Shown here in pieces: positions 55,173 to 63,728 of a DNA stretch of 64,000 nt. The stretch comes from CAVWDI01 sp963793095 (GTDB lineage Bacteria; Chloroflexota; Anaerolineae; Anaerolineales; UBA4823): assembly GCA_963793095.1 (NCBI GenBank), contig CAWBYY010000002.1, positions 124,001 through 188,000 of the forward strand, read 5' to 3'. A program made the position numbers and the translations under genes. Below the pieces are notes generated by a model. It had not been told where the DNA came from and ran no database searches. It saw only the letters and a list, made by a program, of their open reading frames with translations. Every line of letters begins with the position of its first letter. The stretch's first letter is position 1.

Positions 55173-56051
55173 ATGTCGAAAAAAATTATTGCAGGATTTT
55201 GTCTCCTGCCCATCCTGGCTGGGGCTTGTTTTACGGCTTTTACTGCCGGGTTGTTTTCCTTGAAATACAACCGCCCCCAGCCGGCTGAGCTGAGCGAAGT
55301 TTTGTTCAAAGGCGTGACCTACGAGCGAAAAGTTCGGAATGACCCTCATCCGATGGTGATCCATGTTGTCACTGCCAACCTGGCGGAGGACGGGCTTGAC
55401 CTGCTGGTGACGCCGGGTAGACCCGGGGTGGAGCTTCCCCTCAAAGCCCGCACCACTTCCCAGTTTTTGTCCGAATTCGATCTGCAGGTTGCGGTAAACG
55501 GCGATGGATTTGAGCCCTGGTATGACCATTCCATACTGAGATATTACCCCCACCGTGGCGACCCGGTCGATGTGATCGGCTTTGCCGCCTCCAGGGGCAG
55601 GGTATATTCAGAGGGGACCGACAGCGAGCCGACTCTCTATATCAGCAGAAACAACCGCCTCAGCCTGCACAATCCGATTGGAAGATTGGAGCAGGCCCTT
55701 TCCGGCAACCAGCTTTTAATAAATAAAGGAAAGATCGAACCCCAGAATGGCGGCGATATCCAGCCCCGCACTGCATTGGGGATTGGCAGGAATGACCGCA
55801 GGTTGATCCTGGTAGTTGTGGATGGGCGCCAGGCAAACTACAGCCAGGGAGCGACCTTGTTGGAACTTGCTCAGATTTTGCTCGATTATGGCGCCTACCA
55901 CGCCATTAACCTGGACGGCGGCGGGTCATCCACCCTGGTCGTGGAAGGTTCGCTCGGTCAGCCGCGTGTATTGAACTCGCCGGTCAACCACCGCATTCCT
56001 GGTCTGCAGCGCCCGGTCGGCAACCACCTGGGCATCTCCATCAGCCGCTGA
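55173..56051 (+). CDS. phosphodiester glycosidase-family (NAGPA-like) exported protein
   Basis: A 292-residue protein with a signal peptide or anchor (about 3-27). The C-terminal half carries the NAGPA domain: TALGIGRNDRRLILVVVDGRQ, GATLLELAQILLDYGAYHAINLDGGGSSTLVVEG and the end NHLGISIS. In animals the domain uncovers mannose-6-phosphate; in bacteria it cleaves phosphodiester-linked sugars on wall polymers. The ATG at 55173 has no strong ribosome binding site. Upstream of it the 255-base gap after the cyclase gene holds no gene. Confidence 0.85.
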   Translation: MSKKIIAGFCLLPILAGACFTAFTAGLFSLKYNRPQPAELSEVLFKGVTYERKVRNDPHPMVIHVVTANLAEDGLDLLVTPGRPGVELPLKARTTSQFLSEFDLQVAVNGDGFEPWYDHSILRYYPHRGDPVDVIGFAASRGRVYSEGTDSEPTLYISRNNRLSLHNPIGRLEQALSGNQLLINKGKIEPQNGGDIQPRTALGIGRNDRRLILVVVDGRQANYSQGATLLELAQILLDYGAYHAINLDGGGSSTLVVEGSLGQPRVLNSPVNHRIPGLQRPVGNHLGISISR

Positions 56052-56061
56052 CCAATCTGTT

Positions 56062-56703
56062 CTACCAGAGCGGTCTCTTGTGCCGTCTCGGCAGAACCAG
56101 CATGATAATCGAGCTGATTACCACCGTCAGGATTACCTCCCGGACAACTCCCAGAGAGAGGTTGTTAAATAAAGTGGAAAAACTGTATTCCGGGTCCGGG
56201 TAGAAGATCATCGTCCCGATAGCAAACAGCGGGACGACAATAATAAAGTAATAGATTAACACTTGCCCAACCCATAGAGCGATAAAAACAAGTTTCTTTT
56301 CGCTGAACCGCCAGGTGACCTTCTTGTAAACGAAGCCGTTGAAAATACCGCCCAGGGTGTGGGCAAGCATGCTGGCGAGGGGGATAGCAGGTTCTGCGAT
56401 TCCTGCCAGGATTCCGATGATAATGCCGCCGGCTGGTCCGGTCAACGAAGCCCCGATTGTTGTGAAGATTTCTCTTGGGTCTGTCACAACCGGCGTTCCG
56501 GGGATCGGGAACGTGATCCCGGCCAGAACCACAGCCAGCGCAGCGCCCCCGAAGGCTAACGCTACAATGATCACCTGGGAAGACAGCCACGCCTTTTTTT
56601 GTGCTTTGTCGCTGGAGTTTTTGCCGCCTGCTACCTGGACTTCTTCTACAAACGGTTCTTTATCAGGAATTTCTGTCGCTTTTTGGGGCAGCTCATCAGT
56701 CAT
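56062..56703 (-). CDS. polytopic membrane protein, ECF S-component-like
   Basis: A 213-residue protein with a charged cytoplasmic N-terminus (about 1-40) and five or six hydrophobic helices. VIIVALAFGGAALAVVLAGI, PREIFTTIGASLTGPAGGIIIGILAGIA and LASMLAHTLGGIFNGFVYKKV resemble the substrate-binding subunits of energy-coupling factor transporters or related sensors. No EcfA or EcfT gene is nearby, so it may be a solitary S component or something else. GAGGTG lies just before the ATG at 56703. Tail-to-tail with the glycosidase gene. Confidence 0.65.
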   Translation of the reverse strand: MTDELPQKATEIPDKEPFVEEVQVAGGKNSSDKAQKKAWLSSQVIIVALAFGGAALAVVLAGITFPIPGTPVVTDPREIFTTIGASLTGPAGGIIIGILAGIAEPAIPLASMLAHTLGGIFNGFVYKKVTWRFSEKKLVFIALWVGQVLIYYFIIVVPLFAIGTMIFYPDPEYSFSTLFNNLSLGVVREVILTVVISSIIMLVLPRRHKRPLW

Positions 56704-56847
56704 AATCACACCTCGTGCAGGTAGAGATTCTATCATCTTAACATAATAACGCGGGAGCTGGACCCACTTAACTGCAGGAAAACCCCTGTGTTTTTTTGAA
56801 TAAGAACCGCTCCAATTTTTGCTGCGCTTATCTGGGCTGGAGGTTGG

Positions 56848-57508
56848 TTAGGCTTTACTGCCGCTTGCTTCAACCTGCGACCTGCGCAAAACGAAAATCC
56901 CGAATCCGATCATCCAGGCCCAAAGGAGCACGTATGGCAGGAAAGCGATCTGGGTAGTCCAGAGAGCCCGTGCCAGCAACAATCCAACTGCAAGTATGAT
57001 GCTTCCCCATCCGAGCCATTTTGGATATATGCCAGCCCCTCTGAAGACGATTCCGGCTGCCAGCAGCATGCTCCCGTTTGAAATCCAGGAGGTAGCAAAG
57101 TTAAAGGTTGCCCTCGTCGAACAGCAGCCGTGCAACCTGCGGATCCAGCCCTTCATTCACCCGGAACAATGCCAGCTCCCAGCCTCCGCTGTTGAACGCC
57201 GCCGCGGTCACCAGACCCGAACCGGCCGCGATGAAAGAAATCCAGCCCGGCTCCCCCTCTGCTTTGCGCAGTTCGCGCCATAACGCCCCTATGAACCATA
57301 AAAACGCGATGGCGGAAAGCGCGCTCAGGTACCCGGCGATCTCTGTAAAGGCTGGATTTCTATTCTGGAAGAACCTCAGGATTTCTGCCGCCGGGGCGTT
57401 AAATGCCGGTTCCCTGCCCCCGAACTGGATCAAACCCTGCGAAATAAGTTGGATGATCGGGTAAGCGATCGCGCCCACCGCCCCCCATTTAATATAGCGG
57501 TCATTCAT
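56848..57508 (-). CDS. integral membrane protein of unknown function (frame broken once)
   Basis: A hydrophobic protein of about 220 residues with six membrane segments (for example GAVGAIAYPIIQLISQGLI, IAGYLSALSAIAFLWFIGALW, GSMLLAAGIVFRGAG, WGSIILAVGLLLARALW, FLPYVLLWAWMIGFGIFVL), resembling DUF4386-type proteins. The first part ends at 57101-57508 in one frame (to FDEGNL); near 57106 one surplus base shifts the frame and FNFATSWISNGSMLL continues to 56848. Function unknown. Confidence 0.65.
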
Positions 57509-57810
57509 ATCAACTCCTTTTGCTGAATAGGATAAGGTGGCTGAAAGTGTAAACTCCCCCTTGTCCCGCTGTCATGGGCAGGATGTCACGTTCAAGCCGG
57601 GAAATTTTCCCGCCCCTCCCGGGTCAGCCCGGCCGGTCCTTGCACTCTGGATTTCCGGTTTGCCTCACCTTGCACAACAGGGGGATAAACCCCCATCAAT
57701 TTTGTTGATTGAATGTATAATGCTTCGAATTGAAATTTCTGGCTGCTTATGCCCGGTTATTTTTTTAATTTGTACACCGGAATTTAAAGCAGCCAGCCTG
57801 GGAGCCGCTA
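57509..57810. other. 302-base intergenic region, no gene seen
   Basis: The divergent gap before the DAHP-synthase-like gene contains a TATAAT at 57716-57721 without a matching -35, and GC-rich sequence at its left end. I saw no riboswitch, T-box or terminator. Confidence 0.5.
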
Positions 57811-58923
57811 ATGCTTGTCATTCTCAAGCCAAACACAGACGAAGAATCGCCTCAATTCAGGCAGACCTGGGATTATCTGAGCGGGCTGCCCGATATAAAG
57901 CTCAAGATGCATAAGGTGATCGGTAAGCAGCAGGTGTTGACTGAGATTTACCTGATCGGCAACACCTCCCAGATTGACCGCAAGCCGGTCGAAGCCCTGC
58001 CCGCGGTCGAACGGGTGATCAAAATTTCGGAAGCCTACCGAATCCTTGGCCGCCACAGGTCAAGCGACCGCACCGTCGGATTTGACTACAATGGAGTCCA
58101 TTTTTCCCAGGATAACCTCAATATTTTTGCCGGTTTATGCGCGGTTGATTCGCGTGAGAGCGTCGAAGGCATGCTGAAAGCGCTTGCCGGACACGGTCAG
58201 GTCTGCACCCGCATGGGCGCATACAAGCCGCGTACCAACCCCTATTCATTTCAGGGGTTGGGAAAGGGCTGCCTGCCGGATGTATTTGAACTGGCTGGCA
58301 AATACGGAATTAAGGTGGTCGCTATGGAGGTGACCCACGAAAAGCACATTGAAGAGATTGATGAGTGCCTCCGGGATTGCGGCCGCCCGACCGGTGTGAT
58401 GCTCCAGATCGGTACCCGCAATGCCCAGAATTTTGAACTTCTGAAAGCCATCGGGCGCCAGCACCAGTACCCAGCCCTTCTGAAGCGCGGCTTTGGGATC
58501 ACCTTGAGCGAATCGCTAAACGCCGCCGAATACCTCGCCAGTGAGGGAAATTCGGATGTCGTCTTCTGCCTGCGCGGTATGAAGACCGCCTTCGGAGAAC
58601 CTCACCGCAATTTTGTCGATTTTTCCCACGTACCGGTTGTCAAACGTCTGACCCGCATGCCGGTTTGTATCGACCCTTCCCACTCGGTCGGTACGCGCAT
58701 GCGTTCGCCGGATGGGCTGCTTGAGATTTTTCATGCCACCGCCCAGGGCATCATCGCCGGCGCAAACATGGTTCTGGTCGATTTTCATCCCGACCCGTCC
58801 AGGGCTCTGGTGGATGGTCCCCAGGCTTTGCGTCTGGAGGAATTACCCCTATTCATGGAGGATATCCGCATCGTCCGGGAATCCTACCTCAAGCGCTGCG
58901 AGCTGGCGCATGGTAGCGCCTGA
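57811..58923 (+). CDS. DAHP synthase-like protein (type I beta fold, variant motifs)
   Basis: A 370-residue aldolase-fold protein with an N-terminal ferredoxin-like domain (about 1-70), as in type I beta 3-deoxy-arabino-heptulosonate 7-phosphate synthases that start the shikimate pathway. Conserved parts are RMGAYKPRTNPYSFQGLG, LQIGTRNAQNFELLKAIG, ALLKRGFGITLSESLNAAEYL and DPSHSVGTRMRSPDGLLEI. Departures are AGLCAVDSRESVEGM in place of the usual GPCSVE motif, and LRGMKTAFGEPHRNFVDFSHVPVVKR in place of ERGIRTFE..TRNTLD. The true reaction may differ from DAHP synthesis. GGAG lies six bases before the ATG. Confidence 0.82.
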   Translation: MLVILKPNTDEESPQFRQTWDYLSGLPDIKLKMHKVIGKQQVLTEIYLIGNTSQIDRKPVEALPAVERVIKISEAYRILGRHRSSDRTVGFDYNGVHFSQDNLNIFAGLCAVDSRESVEGMLKALAGHGQVCTRMGAYKPRTNPYSFQGLGKGCLPDVFELAGKYGIKVVAMEVTHEKHIEEIDECLRDCGRPTGVMLQIGTRNAQNFELLKAIGRQHQYPALLKRGFGITLSESLNAAEYLASEGNSDVVFCLRGMKTAFGEPHRNFVDFSHVPVVKRLTRMPVCIDPSHSVGTRMRSPDGLLEIFHATAQGIIAGANMVLVDFHPDPSRALVDGPQALRLEELPLFMEDIRIVRESYLKRCELAHGSA

Positions 58924-58966
58924 GTTATATATATCGGGTTAAATTTTCCCCTTGATTTTGTGGTTA

Positions 58967-60053
58967 TTACACTCGTGGGTCAAAAACCGGCTCCCGCATG
59001 CCCTGGAGGGGCTTCATCGCCAGGATCAGTCTGTTTCTTGAGATGTCAAAGAGACTCTGATCGTCTGCGCTTGTGCCCAGGCAGGTCCTGAGTACCCACT
59101 GATTCCCCCCATTGAAATTTTCCCAGCCCTCCCCCCATACTTTTCGGGGTTTTTTCCGCATCCATGCGCCTGTTCCGTTAATATTCGCCTCATAATCATC
59201 GATCGCTTTGTGCTCCACCCTGGCAGCTGCTGTAATCTCTAGTTGCAGGATGTTGCCATGTTTGAAGCTTTTCAGGCGGAAATCGTTGGGCAGAGTAAAT
59301 GGAAGGACACCCTTCTTTTTTTCCTGCAACAGCAGTACACTGGCTCCCACCAATTCATTTTTTATAAATTTAATAGTCTCCCCTGCCGTCCTCGTCCTGC
59401 CTGTTGGATCAAGCCTGATGCTGCGCTCAATGAAATCCGCAAAAAGGTGTCTTCCGTCTGTAGAGATGCCGGAGTGTGCCAGTGTGCAGGCTGAGCCATC
59501 ATCGTCAACCGCATTGAAGGAAAGGGTGCTGAAATTATCATATCCAAAAATATTATTCTTGACCGCTTTGCGGCTGTAGGCGTGCGGAGCCGCCCTCGAT
59601 GTGGGAATCACCTGGTTTTTGTTTGTGATGAAAATTAGCAGGATATGTTTCCGGTGGTCAGCCAGATTGATGTAATCATAAAATCCGTCTCCCAGAATCA
59701 AACCGTCCACAACTCTGGGCTGGTCTTGCTCATCCGTCAACCCATTGTCTGCCTGCTCCACCCTGGCGGATTCCTGGCTGCCCGCGGCTTCCGGTCTGAT
59801 GGCTGAAATTTCTTTTGCGGTCCAATCGGTAGGGATGCTTGCACGTGGGACAGCCGTCTCCAGGGCTGGGATGTTTTCGATTGAATATTCCTGGACCGAA
59901 TTCAGAAAGCCTGATAAAGGATTTGAGCTGTGCAAATAGGTAGTATCCGAATCCAACCGGAATCCCAAAGCTGCCCGACACAAACAGCAGCTTTAAGAAG
60001 TCTCGCCTGGACAACTGCGCTTGTTGCTGGGAGAGTTCCTTGTTTTTTCTCAA
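58967..60053 (-). CDS. Tat-exported protein with sortase-like features (frame broken once)
   Basis: The start (TTG at 60053) encodes LSRRDFLKLLFVSGSFGIPVGFGYYLF, a twin-arginine signal. Near 59922 the frame changes (surplus A) and continues NPLSGFLNSVQEYSIENIPALETAVPRASIPTDW to 58967, giving about 360 residues. I see a possible sortase pattern: His in ACTLAHSGISTDGRHLFADF, a late TC in WVLRTCLGTS, and an Arg strand ISRNRLILAMKP; the order His, Cys, Arg and the strand before Cys match sortases. The core TLxTC is not exact, so this is a hypothesis. It follows, by 33 bases, a surface protein with a C-terminal anchor, as sortases often do. Confidence 0.55.
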
Positions 60054-60086
60054 AATCTTGCTGGTTACTACCTTCCGCCGCTGTAA

Positions 60087-60872
60087 TTAAGAGGGTTCCC
60101 GCCTCCGGGTGAATAATATCAAAATGATAAACAGGCTTACCGCACTGATGGCACCGGCAAGGATCGCGTTCTGCAGGAAATTTTCTCCCCCGAATCCCTC
60201 ATCCCCGTTTCCGCCGTTGACCGGGCACTTTTCTATCGTGAACTGTCCATCGGGATCGCCCTCAAGTTCATACCCTTCGTCTGCCTGGGCGGTGTAGGTA
60301 TATTCGCCGGGTTCCAGCTCCATCGTTACCGTCTCTTCAATTTCAAACTGGGCGTTATTCAATTTACCTATTTCAAAACTCTCGTTTGGTCCCTCGATTG
60401 TCAGGGTCACGTGGAAAACCGTGAAGGTAACATTTTTCTTGCCGGGGTCCCAGCACAGGGGATCGATTGAATATGTCGCAAATTGTTCATAATCGCACGG
60501 CCCGTGTGACAGGTTAAAATTACCGCCATAAGCGTCATAAATAACGGCAGTTGCATCAACAGGGTATACGCCGTCAACGAGATGAGAATAGCTGTAAAAG
60601 TGTAAAACTGTAGCGGTCACAGGTTCACCCAGCGCAACAGTTTCTGTTGTGCCATTTGACCAGTAAATTGTAATTTCAGCTGGTATCGGGGATTGGTTTT
60701 TATCCACTCCATTGATTATGAAATGCCATTCTGTTGTGTCACACTCATGCCCATCAGGTTCCAGAGTTGGTTCCCTCACATGGATAATTTTTTCGGCGTA
60801 TGCGGGAGTAGTCACGATAAGTGTCAGCGAAAGCAGGATACCTGCCGCTATAAAAAATTGGGTTCTTTTCAT
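60087..60872 (-). CDS. secreted protein with C-terminal membrane anchor, candidate sortase substrate
   Basis: A 261-residue protein. The signal peptide is MKRTQFFIAAGILLSLTLIVTTPAYA; the mature part has Ig-like beta segments (EWHFIINGVDKNQSPIPAEITIYWSNG, VTMELEPGEYTYTAQADEGYEL) and several cysteines. The C-terminus is a Gly/Asn-rich stretch, one membrane helix (about 231-251, AILAGAISAVSLFIILILF) and the basic tail TRRREPS, the layout of a cell-wall sorting signal but without an LPXTG motif. GGAGA precedes the ATG at 60872. The Tat-exported protein follows on the same strand. Confidence 0.7.
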   Translation of the reverse strand: MKRTQFFIAAGILLSLTLIVTTPAYAEKIIHVREPTLEPDGHECDTTEWHFIINGVDKNQSPIPAEITIYWSNGTTETVALGEPVTATVLHFYSYSHLVDGVYPVDATAVIYDAYGGNFNLSHGPCDYEQFATYSIDPLCWDPGKKNVTFTVFHVTLTIEGPNESFEIGKLNNAQFEIEETVTMELEPGEYTYTAQADEGYELEGDPDGQFTIEKCPVNGGNGDEGFGGENFLQNAILAGAISAVSLFIILILFTRRREPS

Positions 60873-61074
60873 AAAACGTCTCCTTTTTCCGGACAAACCG
60901 CCTAGTCAAAAAAAGTAAAATTCTTAGTAACTGACTGTTAAAAGTGTTGCAAGATTTGTGCTTAATAGTGGATAATGTTAAAAGAAAGCATCCTGCAGGG
61001 ATGAGTGAGCTGTAATAACCGTGTTCAGGTAAATGGACCGGTGGTTCATCTTGGTGGGAGCACCGGAAGGATAA

Positions 61075-61608
61075 ATGGTCCGGTTTAGAATAAATCTCAG
61101 GTGTTCACTATTGGCGATTTCAGAAATAACCAGCATTGTTGATTTTGATGAAAAGTATGCCCAAGAAATTCGGCGCATCCGTAATGCGGTCTTCACCGCT
61201 GAACAGGGCATCCTGGAAAGCATCGATTTCGACGGTCAGGACCGGGACGCCGCCCATGTCCTTGTTCAGCATGCAGGGGTATACGCCGCTACCGGGCGGA
61301 TGCTCCCCGATGGGCATATCGGTCGTCTGGCGGTGCTGAGTGAATACCGCCGCCGGGGGCTAGGTGAAAAAGCTCTCCAGGCGCTGGTGGAGCACGCCCG
61401 CTTCGCCGGTCTGCAGCGGGTATACCTGGGCGCCCAGATTCAGGCGGTCGGCTTTTACGAAAAACTCGGCTTCACACCCTGCGGCGGACCTTTTTTCGAA
61501 GCCGGCATCCAGCACATCCAAATGCAGCTTTTTCTTTTAATCCCGGATTATGTCACCGCCAGCAGGATGTTTAGCATCCGAAGAAGCGATCCTCCAGATT
61601 TTTTATAA
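61075..61608 (+). CDS. GNAT-family N-acetyltransferase, ElaA-like
   Basis: A 177-residue acetyltransferase. The acetyl-CoA pyrophosphate loop is LSEYRRRGLGEKALQALVEHA (R/Q-x-x-G-x-G/A), preceded by the strand HIGRLAV and followed by VYLGAQIQAVGFYEKLGFTPCGGPFFEAGIQHIQM. AAGGA lies four bases before the ATG. The last 20 residues and the stop codon lie within a dispersed hairpin repeat (61549-61621), so the natural C-terminus was probably replaced by repeat insertion. Confidence 0.85.
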   Translation: MVRFRINLRCSLLAISEITSIVDFDEKYAQEIRRIRNAVFTAEQGILESIDFDGQDRDAAHVLVQHAGVYAATGRMLPDGHIGRLAVLSEYRRRGLGEKALQALVEHARFAGLQRVYLGAQIQAVGFYEKLGFTPCGGPFFEAGIQHIQMQLFLLIPDYVTASRMFSIRRSDPPDFL

Positions 61609-61621
61609 ATCAAATAATGGC
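61549..61621. repeat. dispersed hairpin repeat, copy 1 (inside the 3' end of the GNAT gene)
   Basis: It begins GTCACCGCCAGCAGGATG, contains the hairpin GGATG-TTTAG-CATCC (61565-61579), then CGAAGAAGCGATCC and an A/T-rich tail. It aligns over its length with copy 2. Confidence 0.65.
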
Positions 61622-61782
61622 CTCCCAGTGCGTTGCACTTGCTTTTATAGTGCGATGCACTTTTTCTACCTCCCCGTCATTTGCGCCTCAATATCAAATA
61701 TATCTAAGGAGCTTATTCGTTTTTATGCCAGTATCAGCGATTTAAACCAGGCAGATTTCCGCTTCCACCCGCTGTATATTGT

Positions 61783-61858
61783 GTCATCGCGAGGCGGATC
61801 GTTCACGATCCAACGAAGTGATCTTCCTGATATTTTAATAAATTAAATAATATAATGG
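61783..61858. repeat. dispersed hairpin repeat, copy 2
   Basis: GTCATCGCGAGGCGGATC with the hairpin GGATCG-TTCA-CGATCC (61796-61811), then CAACGAAGTGATCTTCC and the same A/T-rich tail as copy 1. It lies upstream of the oxidoreductase gene. Confidence 0.75.
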
Positions 61859-61900
61859 TGGGAAATACGGTCAGATCTATCCCTTATAAGGAGCAACAAA

Positions 61901-62890
61901 ATGCGCAAACTCAAATGGGGCGTCCTCAGCACCGCCCTGATCGGAACCGAAAAAGTAATCCCGGGCATGCAGCGCGGCGAGCTGTGCGACATCCTCGCCA
62001 TCTGCTCGCGCGATCTCCAGAAAGCCCAATCCGCCGCTGCGGATCTGGGGATCCCGCGCGCATACGGGTCCTACCAGGAACTGCTCGACGACCCCGAAGT
62101 GGAGGCGGTCTACAATCCGCTCCCCAACCACCTGCATGTGCCCTGGTCAATCAAAGCCCTCCAGGCTGGCAAGCACGTCCTGTGCGAGAAGCCAATCGCC
62201 CCCACCGCCGCCGAAGCCCAGCAGTTGCTAGAAGCCGCCCGGGAACACCCCGACCTCAAAGTCATGGAGGCTTTCATGTACCGCTTCCACCCCCAGTGGG
62301 TCTACGCCCGCCAGCAGGTCCAGACCGGCGGAATCGGCGAACTGCGTGCCGTCCAGACTTTTTTCTCCTACTACAACGACGATCCGCATAACATCCGCAA
62401 CATAGCCAGCATCGGCGGCGGGGGCTTGCTGGATATCGGCTGCTACGCCGTCTCGCTCTCGCGCTTTATCTTTGGGGCTGAGCCCGGGCGGGTCTCCGCT
62501 CTGGCAGAGTTCCACCCCGAATTCGGCACCGATGTGCTGGCTTCCGCCATGCTGGTCTTCGAAAACGGAACCTCCACCTTCACCTGTTCGACCCTCAGCC
62601 AGGGCTACCAGCGCGTCCTGATCATGGGCACCCGCGGCTGGATCGAGATCGAGATCCCCTTCAACGCCCCGCCTGATAAGCCCTGCCGCCTGCTGCACAA
62701 CCGGGCCGGCGAGACCAGGGAAGTGCTCACCGAAGCCGCCGACCAGTACACCCTCCAGGGCGACCTCTTCTCGGAAGCCGTCCTGCTGGATGCACCCGTC
62801 CCCACCCCCATCGAGGATGCTGTCTCCAACATGCACGTCATCGAGGCCATCTTCCACAGCGCTGAATCCGGGAGGTGGGTGGAGATATAG
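61901..62890 (+). CDS. Gfo/Idh/MocA-family oxidoreductase
   Basis: A 329-residue NAD(P)-dependent sugar dehydrogenase-type protein. The Rossmann part runs GVLSTALIGTEKVIPGM (a loosened GxGxxG), AVYNPLPNHLHVPWSIKALQAGKHVLCEKPIAPTAAEAQQLL with the EKP lysine (about residue 96); the C-terminal part has MYRFHPQW, GGGGLLDIGCYAVSLSRFIFG, the D-x-x-x-Y/H active-site region. AAGGAG precedes the ATG. Substrate unknown; related proteins oxidise hexoses or inositols. It sits between repeat copies 2 and 3. Confidence 0.9.
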   Translation: MRKLKWGVLSTALIGTEKVIPGMQRGELCDILAICSRDLQKAQSAAADLGIPRAYGSYQELLDDPEVEAVYNPLPNHLHVPWSIKALQAGKHVLCEKPIAPTAAEAQQLLEAAREHPDLKVMEAFMYRFHPQWVYARQQVQTGGIGELRAVQTFFSYYNDDPHNIRNIASIGGGGLLDIGCYAVSLSRFIFGAEPGRVSALAEFHPEFGTDVLASAMLVFENGTSTFTCSTLSQGYQRVLIMGTRGWIEIEIPFNAPPDKPCRLLHNRAGETREVLTEAADQYTLQGDLFSEAVLLDAPVPTPIEDAVSNMHVIEAIFHSAESGRWVEI

Positions 62891-62895
62891 TTTTT

Positions 62896-62945
62896 GTCAT
62901 CGCGAGGCGGATCGATCCCGATCCAACGAAGCGATCTGGTTTTCC
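62896..62945. repeat. dispersed hairpin repeat, copy 3
   Basis: GTCATCGCGAGGCGGATC then the hairpin GGATCG-ATCC-CGATCC (62909-62924) and CAACGAAGCGATCTGG. It begins six bases after the oxidoreductase stop. Confidence 0.78.
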
Positions 62946-63007
62946 TATTTCAGTGTCCTCCCCTTGTCATCCCTATGCCCGTTTTGGATCACCACCCACG
63001 CCAGAGC

Positions 63008-63110
63008 GTGTCGTTGCGAGGAGTGGCCCAAGCAGAGCCCGTTGCCACCCCACCAACACAGATCTGCCATTCCGCCTCTATCACCATCGAATGAACGACG
63101 AAGCAATCCT
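63008..63110. repeat. divergent relative of the dispersed repeat (split copy)
   Basis: GTGTCGTTGCGAGGAG at 63008-63023 and GACGAAGCAATCC near 63097-63109 are the two ends of the widespread GTCATTGCGAGGAGC...GACGAAGCAATC repeat, here separated by about 75 bases of unrelated sequence. The region 62891-63180 holds no gene. Confidence 0.5.
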
Positions 63111-63180
63111 TTATTTCTTTCCCTTACTGTGCTATTACCCGCTGCCCCAAACCAGACCGCCTCATTGTAAAAATCCCCAC

Positions 63181-63728
63181 ATGCGAACCAGTCCCGGACC
63201 CTCCCCGGAAATCCAGGTCCTGCCCATCTCCGAAGACTGCATCGCGAGCTACCACGCCTGCCTGGATGCGGTCGCCCGAGAGCGCCTCTACCTGGGCTTT
63301 GTTGAAGCGCCTCCCCTCGAATCCACCCGCGGGTTTGTGAGCGGGGTCATCGCCGGCGGTTTCCCCATGTTCGTCGCCGTGGTGGGTGAGCAGGTCGTCG
63401 GCTGGTGCGACATGCCTCCCAATGAAAATGGAGGGTTTCACCCACTGCGGCGAGCTTGGCATGGGCGTCCGCCCGATTCCGGGGCGTGGATCGGCCGCCG
63501 CCTCTTAACCGCCGCCCTGTCCGCTTCCCGGAAATTTGGCCTGGAGCGGGTCGAGCTGGAGGTCTTCGCCTCCAACACCCCCGCTGTCAGGCTCTACCAA
63601 TCCGAAGGCTTCCTCCTCGAAGGGGTCAAAGTGAAAGCCCGTTGCTCGACGGCGACTACGACGACCTGCTTATGATGGCTCCATCTATATATACAGGAGT
63701 CATATCTTCATGCCTGAATCCAACTTGA
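63181..63728 (+). pseudogene. GNAT-family N-acetyltransferase, frame broken three times
   Basis: From ATG 63181 the first frame gives an N-terminal GNAT half (ISEDCIASYHACLDAVARERLYLGF, FVAVVGEQVVGWCDMPPNENGGF). Near 63440 the frame moves to THCGELGMGVRP, near 63482 it returns to IGRRLLTAALSASRKFGLERVELEVFASNTPAVRLYQSEGFLLEGVKVKAR (acetyl-CoA loop and C-terminal strands), and near 63645 it moves again to LLDGDYDDLLMMA. The restored protein would have about 175 residues and resemble ribosomal-protein-type acetyltransferases. Three breaks within 200 bases make a genuine pseudogene plausible. Confidence 0.7.

Noticed and set aside
57509..57810. Riboswitch or T-box before the DAHP-synthase-like gene
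   Set aside because: No T-box UGGN motif in a terminator context and no recognisable aptamer core.
62875..63180. N-terminal extension of the last GNAT gene back to 62875
   Set aside because: The extension is translated from the dispersed repeat and non-coding sequence and has no protein-like pattern; ATG 63181 is where the GNAT similarity begins.
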